DNA of 13,411 bases. Origin: Actinomycetota bacterium (GTDB taxonomy: Bacteria > Actinomycetota > Actinomycetes > S36-B12 > UBA10799). The position numbers and the translations under genes were made by a program. The stretch spans positions 3,426 to 16,836 of the forward strand of contig DMNR01000445.1 of the NCBI GenBank assembly GCA_003452655.1, given 5' to 3'. Shown here piece after piece: positions 7,836 to 13,411 of this stretch. Under the pieces are notes generated by a model, which was not told the origin of the DNA, searched no databases, and saw only the letters and a list, made by a program, of their open reading frames with translations. Numbering within the stretch: position 1 is the stretch's first letter; each line of letters starts with the position of its first letter.

Positions 7836-7846
7836 CTCACCCTTCG
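7836..7846 (-). promoter_or_regulatory. Strong ribosome binding site of the giant NTPase gene
   Basis: On the minus strand GAAGGGTGAGG lies just upstream of the ATG at 7832, with purine-rich AGG cores at suitable spacing. It fixes the start of the NTPase, and the preceding divergent region has no in-frame extension worth adding. Confidence 0.6.
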
Positions 7847-8184
7847 TCGGCCTACCTCACCATCGTGTCTCATTGTGGTTGCTTCGCTCGTCCTCGTCCC
7901 TCCCGGATACGCACGCCAGCGGGTTCGCTTAGCGGTATCGGGATGCTTGGAGTCTCCCGACAGTCCAACCTGGCGACAGTAGGGACCGATGAAACGCCAC
8001 TGTGCGTCCTACAGCGACGGAGATCAGTTCCCAGGGTTCGCGCCCGACTGGCCAGCGGAGCGCGCCTCCCCGCTGAGCGGAATGCATCCACTGATGCCAG
8101 TATTCCCGATCGATCACTTGCCGCACGACTGATGGCGGAATCCGCACAGTTATGAACATGCAGTTCCGGCGCCAGGTTGGGAAA

Positions 8185-8226
8185 TGCACTCGGTATCGGC
8201 CCATACTGTGCACCCGATATTGGCCC
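8185..8226. repeat. Two direct 18-bp repeats, 24-bp period (operator candidate)
   Basis: TGCACTCGGTATCGGCCC (8185-8202) and TGCACCCGATATTGGCCC (8209-8226) match at 15 of 18 positions and are separated by six bases. No third copy at the same period is visible. They sit between the divergent NTPase and hsdM genes, about 320-360 bases from each start, as expected of a shared regulator site. Function is inferred from position only. Confidence 0.45.
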
Positions 8227-8528
8227 GCTGGCCGGTACTCGGGAGTCGCCGGTTCAGAGTCCCGTTTCAACCGTGAAATTGTTCTGACGCTGGCACTGTC
8301 TCCGCTCCAGAGGCGCGTCCTTTCCGGCGTGAGTACGCCAGCATCGTCCCGAGCACGGAATCACGCGGTTTCGCCCGCCCATAGGGCCGAACTACCCTCG
8401 CAGTCAGCGGTTTCCGGGGAGGGACTACGACCGGCATGCCGGTGCAACAGCAACCGGATGAAGTGCTCGAGCCCTCTCCAGCGATGGCGTCGAAGACGGA
8501 GCGGCACATCGACTCCGCAGTACAGGGC

Positions 8529-8533
8529 AGGAG
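8529..8533 (+). promoter_or_regulatory. Ribosome binding site deciding the GTG start of hsdM
   Basis: AGGAG at 8529-8533 lies 8 bases before the GTG at 8542. It is the reason for choosing this start over an in-frame ATG at 8152, which would add 130 residues unlike any HsdM N-terminus. Confidence 0.75.
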
Positions 8534-8541
8534 AGCCGTTC

Positions 8542-10089
8542 GTGATCACTGGTGAATTGAAGTCGAAGATCGACGCGGTCTGGAACGATTTCTGGTCGGG
8601 CGGGATCTCCAACCCGCTGGAGGTGTTGGAACAGCTCACCTACCTGCTGTTCATCAAGGGCCTCGACGAGCGCCAGACGCTGGCAGAGCACAAGGCCAAC
8701 CGCACCGGTGAGCCCATCGAGTCGCCGATCTTCCCAGGCGGCGGATACTCGCCCGACGACCTGACCCCCGGCCTCCCCTATACCGACCTCCGCTGGAGCC
8801 ACTTCAAGAACCTGGGCGACCCCAAGGAGATGTACGAGGTCGTCGACAAGTACGTCTTCCCCTTCCTCCACCAGCGGGCCGAGAACAGCTCCCACGCCAA
8901 ACACATGGCCGGCGCCAGGCTCACCATTCCCACCCCGGCGCTCCTCAAGAAGGCTGTCGACGGGCTCGATGCGATCCCGATGGGCGACCAGGACACCAAG
9001 GGCGACGTGTACGAGTACATGCTGTCCAAGATCGCCACGTCCGGGCAGAACGGTCAGTTCCGCACGCCCCGCCACATCATCGAGCTGATGGTGAAGATGA
9101 CCGATCCCCAGCCGGGCGACACCATCTGCGATCCGGCCAGCGGCACCTGCGGATTTCTCGTGGCCGCCGCCGAACACGTTCGCACCGAGTACCCGGGCAC
9201 CCTCACCGACCCGAAGCTGTCAAAGCACTTCAATGAGAAGATGTTCAACGGCTACGACTTCGACAACACCATGCTGCGCATCGGGTCGATGAACATGCAG
9301 CTCCACGGCGTCCAGAGCCCCAACATCACGTACCAGGACTCCCTCGCCGAGGAACACTCCGCCGACATCGAGGCCTACAACCTCATCCTCGCCAACCCGC
9401 CGTTCGCCGGATCACTTGATTACGAGAGCACCGCCAAAGACCTGTTGCAGGTGGTGAAGACCAAGAAGACCGAGTTGCTGTTCCTCGCCTTGTTCCTCCG
9501 ACTTCTCAAGCCCGGCGGCCGGGCGGCGGTGATCGTGCCCGACGGTGTGCTGTTCGGCTCCACCAAGGCTCACAAAGAACTGCGCCGAATGCTTGTGGAG
9601 GACCAGAAGCTCGACGGCATTGTGTCGCTGCCCTCCGGCGTGTTCAAACCGTACGCAGGTGTGTCTACCGCCCTCTTGTTGTTCACCAAGACCAACTCGG
9701 GCGGCACCGACCACGTCTGGTTCTACGACCTCCAAGCCGACGGCCGCAGCCTCGATGACAAACGCACCCCATTGCTCGACGACGACAAGCTCAGCGCCGA
9801 CGCCAAGCTCACCGATGACGAGCACGCCAAGAACAACCTGCCCGACGCCCTCGCTCGCTGGGCGGACCGTGACGGTGGCGAATCCGACCGTGCCCGCACC
9901 GCCCAGTCGTTCTGCGTACCCAAGGCGGACATTGCCAGCAACGACTACGACCTCTCCATCAACCGGTACAGAGAGATCGTCTACGACGAGATCGAGTACC
10001 CCGCCCCTGCTGAGATCCTCGACGAGCTCTCCGAACTCGAAACCGAGATCCAGCAAGGCGTCGAAGACCTCAAGGCCATGCTCGGATGA
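8542..10089 (+). CDS. hsdM: Type I restriction-modification system DNA methyltransferase subunit (N6-adenine)
   Basis: HsdM transfers a methyl group from S-adenosylmethionine to adenine N6 within the target chosen by HsdS. Two HsdM with one HsdS form the methyltransferase, and HsdR joins for restriction. From the GTG at 8542 the protein has 515 residues, the normal length. The N-terminal helical domain is clear (LKSKIDAVWNDFWSGGISNP, then LEVLEQLTYLLFIKGLDERQ). The SAM-binding motif I reads DPASGTCGFL from residue 197, where DPACGTGGFL is the usual form, and the catalytic NPPF is at 285-288. A further family segment is LKPGGRAAVIVPDGVLFGS. The C-terminal helix is charged (ELSELETEIQQGVEDL), as used for contact with HsdS. 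The stop overlaps the hsdS start in ATGA, so translation is probably coupled. All key catalytic residues appear intact. Confidence 0.97.
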   Translation: MITGELKSKIDAVWNDFWSGGISNPLEVLEQLTYLLFIKGLDERQTLAEHKANRTGEPIESPIFPGGGYSPDDLTPGLPYTDLRWSHFKNLGDPKEMYEVVDKYVFPFLHQRAENSSHAKHMAGARLTIPTPALLKKAVDGLDAIPMGDQDTKGDVYEYMLSKIATSGQNGQFRTPRHIIELMVKMTDPQPGDTICDPASGTCGFLVAAAEHVRTEYPGTLTDPKLSKHFNEKMFNGYDFDNTMLRIGSMNMQLHGVQSPNITYQDSLAEEHSADIEAYNLILANPPFAGSLDYESTAKDLLQVVKTKKTELLFLALFLRLLKPGGRAAVIVPDGVLFGSTKAHKELRRMLVEDQKLDGIVSLPSGVFKPYAGVSTALLLFTKTNSGGTDHVWFYDLQADGRSLDDKRTPLLDDDKLSADAKLTDDEHAKNNLPDALARWADRDGGESDRARTAQSFCVPKADIASNDYDLSINRYREIVYDEIEYPAPAEILDELSELETEIQQGVEDLKAMLG

Positions 10090-11273
10090 ACACCATGATA
10101 GTGGAGGTCGCTCTAGCAGACGTGGCCTCCTTCTTGAACGGCGGTACTCCCAGTCGATCGAATCCGGAATACTTCGAGGGCACGATCCCTTGGATCACCG
10201 GCGCCGACATCTTGGCCGATTCAAGCATCGTTTCGAACGCTCGTTCTCACATCACCAGGGAGGCGATAGCGCGCAGTGCAGCAAATCTCGTCCCAGCCGG
10301 AACGGTCCTGCTTGTGACCCGTACTGGTGTGGGGAAGGCTGCGATTGCTGGAGTTGACTTGGCCTACAGCCAGGACATCACAGCGATAGTGCACGACGAG
10401 GACAAGATTACGCCCGCTTATCTTCTTAGATGCTTGAAGTACATGGCACCCCGCTTCAAGGCCCTGGCACAGGGCGCCACAATCCAAGGCATCACTCGGG
10501 AAGTCGTTGAAGAGACATTGATTCCGCTGCCGCCTATTGAGGAGCAGCGGCGGATTGCGGCGGTGCTGGAGGCGGCCGATGCGCTCCGAGCCAAACGCCG
10601 TCAGGCCATCGTCAAGCTCGACTCGCTCACCCAAGCCATCTTCATCGACATGTTCGGTGATCCCATCTCGAACGAGCGTCGTTGGCCAGAATTTCAGCTC
10701 AGTGAGATCTGTACCAAGATCCAGATCGGTCCCTTCGGGTCCCTGCTGCATAAGAGTGACTACGTCGAGGGCGGCGTCCCGCTGGTGAATCCGATGCACC
10801 TGATCGATGGTCAGATCCAGCCTCAGCCCGATCAAACCGTCGGTAAAGACAAGTACGCCAAACTTCAGCAGTATCAGCTGGAACGTGGGGACGTCGTGAT
10901 GGCCCGACGGGGCGAGATGGGTCGGGTAGCGATCGTCGATGCGAAGGCCGACGGCTATCTGTGCGGCTCTGGCTCGCTCTACTTCCGCCCGGACACAGAA
11001 CAGGTCATCCCTGAGTTCTTGGCCGCCGCTCTGTCGAGCCCCCGCGGGCGCCGAGAGCTGGAGAACTCCTCCTTGGGAGTAACAATGCCGAACTTGAACA
11101 GCACGATCGTTGAACAGTTCGAGCTTGGCCTGCCGCCCATCGCACTGCAGCGGTCGTTCTCGACCGCCCTGCAAGAGCGCTCCCGCATGCACCAATTGCA
11201 GTGGGACCAGTCAGGGGTTCTCGACGCACTGTTCGGTTCGTTGCAGCAGCGGGCGTTCCGGGGCGAACTGTGA
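10086..11273 (+). CDS. hsdS: Type I restriction-modification system specificity subunit
   Basis: HsdS recognises the bipartite DNA target of the type I enzyme, each target recognition domain reading one half-site. This 395-residue protein has the standard two-fold plan. TRD1 covers about residues 5-150 (with GGTPSRSNPEYFEGTIPWI), a central conserved helix runs from E152 (EEQRRIAAVLEAADALRAKR), then a spacer ends in MFGDP at 189-193. TRD2 covers about 198-345 (with IQIGPFGSLLHKSDY). A distal helix follows, ending in LFGSLQQRAFRGEL, the typical HsdS C-terminus. The target sequence cannot be predicted from this. The start overlaps the hsdM stop and the stop overlaps the hsdR start, both by four bases. 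TRD1 uses more A/T-ending and rare codons (ATA, AGA) than hsdM, consistent with domain exchange. Confidence 0.95.
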   Translation: MNTMIVEVALADVASFLNGGTPSRSNPEYFEGTIPWITGADILADSSIVSNARSHITREAIARSAANLVPAGTVLLVTRTGVGKAAIAGVDLAYSQDITAIVHDEDKITPAYLLRCLKYMAPRFKALAQGATIQGITREVVEETLIPLPPIEEQRRIAAVLEAADALRAKRRQAIVKLDSLTQAIFIDMFGDPISNERRWPEFQLSEICTKIQIGPFGSLLHKSDYVEGGVPLVNPMHLIDGQIQPQPDQTVGKDKYAKLQQYQLERGDVVMARRGEMGRVAIVDAKADGYLCGSGSLYFRPDTEQVIPEFLAAALSSPRGRRELENSSLGVTMPNLNSTIVEQFELGLPPIALQRSFSTALQERSRMHQLQWDQSGVLDALFGSLQQRAFRGEL

Positions 11274-13411
11274 CCGGATCGCAGTTCTCCTTCCTTGAGG
11301 CGGAGTTTGGCGAGCAGTTCGAGGCGGCCGAACGGGCGGAACGGTACGCACTGGCCGATCCGGGGACGGCGATCATCCATGCCCGGCGGGCGTTGGAGTC
11401 GGGGGTCAAGTGGGTGTACGCCCACGATCGGTCGCTGGTTCGGCCGTACGACTCGACGCTGAACACCTTGCTGAACGAGCCTGCGTTCAAAGCACTGGCT
11501 AACGGGCGTGTGAACAACGTTGCCAAGAAGATTCAGCTGGCGGGCAACAAGGCTGTTCACGAGGCGAAGCCTCCGGCGAAGTTGGAAGCGGTGGAGGTGG
11601 TGTCGTCACTGTTTCACTTCTGTCTGTGGCTGGCGGTCACCTACGGGCGCGATGCCAAGCCGGACCCGGGACTGACGTTCAACCCGCACGGGTTGATGGA
11701 TCACGGCAAGGCCGAGAAGGCGTCGCTCGCCGAGCGCCAGGAGTTAGAGGAGCAGCTCGGGCGCGAGGCGGAAGCTGCCGAGTTGGAGCGGCAGCGTGTT
11801 GCTGAGCTGACGCAGACGGTCGAGGAGTTGGAGGCCGAGCGGCAGGCGTTGCTCGCCGAGGTGGCGGCGGCGAAGAAGGCGGCTGAGGCGATCCCGGCGC
11901 GGGCGCATGACTGGTCGGAGTACGAGACCCGGAAGTACAAGATCGACGCGCTGCTCCGTGAGGCGGGCTGGCGGCTGACCGACGTGCGGGACCGCGAGTT
12001 TGAGGTGCGCGGCATGCCCTCGCCCTCGGGCATCGGCAAGGTCGACTACGTGCTGTGGGGCGATGACGGGTTGCCGTTGGCGGTGGTGGAGGCGAAGAAG
12101 GCGATGGGCTCGCCGCCGGAAGGGCAACAGCAGGCCAAGCTGTATGCCGACTGTCTGGAGGAGCGGTTCGAGCAGCGTCCGGTGATCTACTACTCCAACG
12201 GCTACGAGCATTGGTTGTGGGACGACACTCAAGCGCCACCTCGGAGCGTGCAGGGGTTCCACACGAAGGACGAACTCGCGCTGATGGTTCAGCGGCGGGG
12301 GTCGCAGCAGCCACTCGCTTCGGTGGATATTGATCAGGAGATCGTCGGGCGTCCCTACCAAGTGCGGGCGATCCGGGCGGTCACCGAGCACTTCGAGGTC
12401 GACAAACAGCGTCGGGCGTTGGTGGTGATGGCCACCGGGGCGGGCAAGACCCGCACGGTGGTTGCGCTGACCGACCTGTTGATGCGGGCCAACCTCGTGA
12501 AACGGGTGCTGTTTCTAGCCGATCGGCAGGAGTTGGTGAAGCAGGCGGTCAACGCGTTCAAGACGCACCTGCCCGACTCGGCACCGGTCAACCTGCTGAC
12601 CGAGAGCAACGTCGACGGCCGGGTCTACGTGTCGACCTACCAGACGATGGTGGGCAAGATCGACGAGATCCGCCCTGATGGCACCCGCCGGTTTGGGGTG
12701 GGCCACTTCGATCTGGTGATCATCGACGAGGCGCACCGGTCGGTGTATCGCAAGTACCGGGGCATCTTCGACTACTTCGATTCGCTGCTGGTGGGGCTCA
12801 CCGCCACACCGAAGGACGAGGTGGACAAGAACACCTACGGCCTCTTCAACCTGGAGACCGGGGTGCCCACCGACGCCTACTCGTTGGAAGACGCCATCGC
12901 CGACGGGTACCTGGTGCCGCCCCGAGCGGTGTCGGCTGCGACGAAGTTCCTCCGAGAGGGTGTCCGCTACAACGACCTACCCGAGGACGAACGCGGCGAG
13001 TGGGACGACTTCGACTGGGGCGAGGACGAGGACGGCAACCCGCTGGACCCCCCCGACGAGGTGGGCGCCGCCGAGCTCAACAAGTTTCTATTCAACACCG
13101 ACACCGTGGACAAGGTGCTCGAACAGTTGATGACCGAGGGCATCAGGGTGGCGGGCGGCGACCGGCTGGGCAAGACAATCATCTTCGCCAAGAACCAGCG
13201 ACACGCCGACTTCATCTACGACCGGTTCATCGCCAACTACCCACACCTCGACAACGGCAACTTCGCCCGAGTGATCACCCACAGCGTGAAATACTCCGGG
13301 GACTTGATCGACGACTTCAAGGTGAAGGAGAAGTCGCCCCACATCGCCATCTCGGTCGACATGATGGACACCGGGATCGACGTGCCAGAGTGCGTCAACC
13401 TGGTGTTCTTC
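11270..13411 (+). CDS. hsdR: Type I restriction endonuclease subunit R, C-terminal end beyond window
   Basis: HsdR is the motor and nuclease of the type I complex: it translocates DNA using ATP and cuts it away from the unmethylated target. 714 residues are visible. The start is GTG at 11270 overlapping the hsdS stop in GTGA, which gives VTGSQFSFLEAEFGEQF. Order of parts: a DUF4145-like helical domain (about 25-130, AIIHARRALESGVKWVYAHD); a coiled coil (about 147-207, Glu/Ala/Gln-rich); the PD-(D/E)xK nuclease with D259 (GKVDYVLW) and E274-A-K276 (VVEAKK); helicase motor with Walker A ATGAGKT (K393), DEAH box at 486-489, TATP at 511-514; an acidic insert (Asp/Glu-rich, about 570-600) common in this subfamily; and DTGIDVPE of the second motor lobe near the edge. 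All catalytic residues seen are intact. The rest of lobe two and the C-terminal domain are outside. Confidence 0.96.
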   Translation, partial: MTGSQFSFLEAEFGEQFEAAERAERYALADPGTAIIHARRALESGVKWVYAHDRSLVRPYDSTLNTLLNEPAFKALANGRVNNVAKKIQLAGNKAVHEAKPPAKLEAVEVVSSLFHFCLWLAVTYGRDAKPDPGLTFNPHGLMDHGKAEKASLAERQELEEQLGREAEAAELERQRVAELTQTVEELEAERQALLAEVAAAKKAAEAIPARAHDWSEYETRKYKIDALLREAGWRLTDVRDREFEVRGMPSPSGIGKVDYVLWGDDGLPLAVVEAKKAMGSPPEGQQQAKLYADCLEERFEQRPVIYYSNGYEHWLWDDTQAPPRSVQGFHTKDELALMVQRRGSQQPLASVDIDQEIVGRPYQVRAIRAVTEHFEVDKQRRALVVMATGAGKTRTVVALTDLLMRANLVKRVLFLADRQELVKQAVNAFKTHLPDSAPVNLLTESNVDGRVYVSTYQTMVGKIDEIRPDGTRRFGVGHFDLVIIDEAHRSVYRKYRGIFDYFDSLLVGLTATPKDEVDKNTYGLFNLETGVPTDAYSLEDAIADGYLVPPRAVSAATKFLREGVRYNDLPEDERGEWDDFDWGEDEDGNPLDPPDEVGAAELNKFLFNTDTVDKVLEQLMTEGIRVAGGDRLGKTIIFAKNQRHADFIYDRFIANYPHLDNGNFARVITHSVKYSGDLIDDFKVKEKSPHIAISVDMMDTGIDVPECVNLVFF

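Larger units (their letters stand above)
7833..8541. other. 709-base divergent regulatory region between the NTPase gene and hsdM
   Basis: No gene is supported here. The hsdM frame is open upstream to 8152, but that part is Arg/Ser-rich and lacks family similarity. A minus-strand frame around 7929-8270 has no motif or ribosome site I trust. The region must hold promoters for both flanking transcripts; I could not find -10/-35 pairs convincing enough to call. It contains a near-identical 18-bp repeat pair and a short TTTCA-ACCG-TGAAA dyad at 8265-8278. It is long for a bacterial intergenic region and may include an eroded gene. Confidence 0.5.

Noticed and set aside
7929..8270. 113-codon minus-strand frame between the NTPase and hsdM
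   Set aside because: No motif or ribosome site; part of its apparent internal repeat (YRVH twice) is simply the translated 18-bp DNA repeat.
8152..8541. In-frame 130-residue N-terminal extension of HsdM from an ATG at 8152
   Set aside because: Arg/Ser-rich, not HsdM-like; the GTG at 8542 has an AGGAG 8 bases upstream and gives the normal family length.
8425..9177. 250-codon minus-strand frame opposite hsdM
   Set aside because: Antisense shadow of a strongly supported hsdM; GC-rich third positions create such frames.
9412..10056. 214-codon minus-strand frame opposite hsdM
   Set aside because: Antisense shadow; the Val/Gly/Glu-rich product has no motif.
10221..11195. 324-codon minus-strand frame opposite hsdS
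   Set aside because: Antisense shadow of hsdS, which has complete family hallmarks.
10086..11273. Four-base overlaps ATGA (hsdM/hsdS) and GTGA (hsdS/hsdR) as something unusual
   Set aside because: Ordinary translational coupling in type I RM operons.
12960..13080. Asp/Glu-rich insert in HsdR as an anomaly
   Set aside because: Acidic insertions at this position are common in this HsdR subfamily and the frame stays intact.
1..13411. CRISPR array, tRNA, rRNA, complete insertion sequence or integrase
   Set aside because: Looked for on both strands; no regularly spaced repeats, cloverleaf, transposase or recombinase motifs were seen.

Overview
The window is high-GC DNA with GC-ending codon preference, and the proteins look actinobacterial. 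The relaxase, the large NTPase and the HsdR resemble genes common in Actinomycetota, possibly Acidimicrobiia. This placement is an impression from protein style, because no rRNA or other marker gene is present. The content is accessory: a conjugative relaxase on the left and two defence-type loci on the right.

Layout. (1) Positions 1-1271, minus strand: the N-terminal 423 residues of a MobF (TrwC/TraA-type) relaxase. It runs off the left edge and keeps its three metal-binding histidines and N-terminal tyrosines. (2) 1272-1873: about 600 bases with no convincing gene. They hold an imperfect inverted repeat just upstream of the relaxase start (an oriT or operator candidate), phased GTAGTA repeats, a G-rich run and a repeated 11-mer. 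(3) 1874-2287, plus strand: a small coiled-coil plus helix-turn-helix-like protein, divergent from the relaxase. (4) 2288-2639: a gene-free spacer between convergent genes. (5) 2640-7832, minus strand: a single 1730-residue STAND-type P-loop NTPase. It has an N-terminal domain resembling the Cap4/DUF4297 class of nucleases and a very long helical C-terminal half, so its architecture is like that of Avs-type antiphage ATPases. (6) 7833-8541: a 709-base divergent regulatory region with an 18-bp repeat present twice. (7) 8542-13411, plus strand: a type I restriction-modification operon hsdM-hsdS-hsdR. Start and stop codons overlap by four bases at both junctions, and hsdR runs off the right edge.

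How the parts work together. HsdM and HsdS form the sequence-specific methyltransferase, and HsdR adds ATP-driven translocation and DNA cleavage of unmethylated DNA. The divergent giant NTPase is, by architecture, a plausible second and separate defence gene that senses an intracellular trigger. The adjacent relaxase with its candidate transfer origin suggests that this cluster sits on, or was delivered by, a conjugative or mobilisable element. The NTPase is the best candidate here for a poorly described system. Its putative nuclease active site looks degenerate, which raises the question of what its effector activity is.
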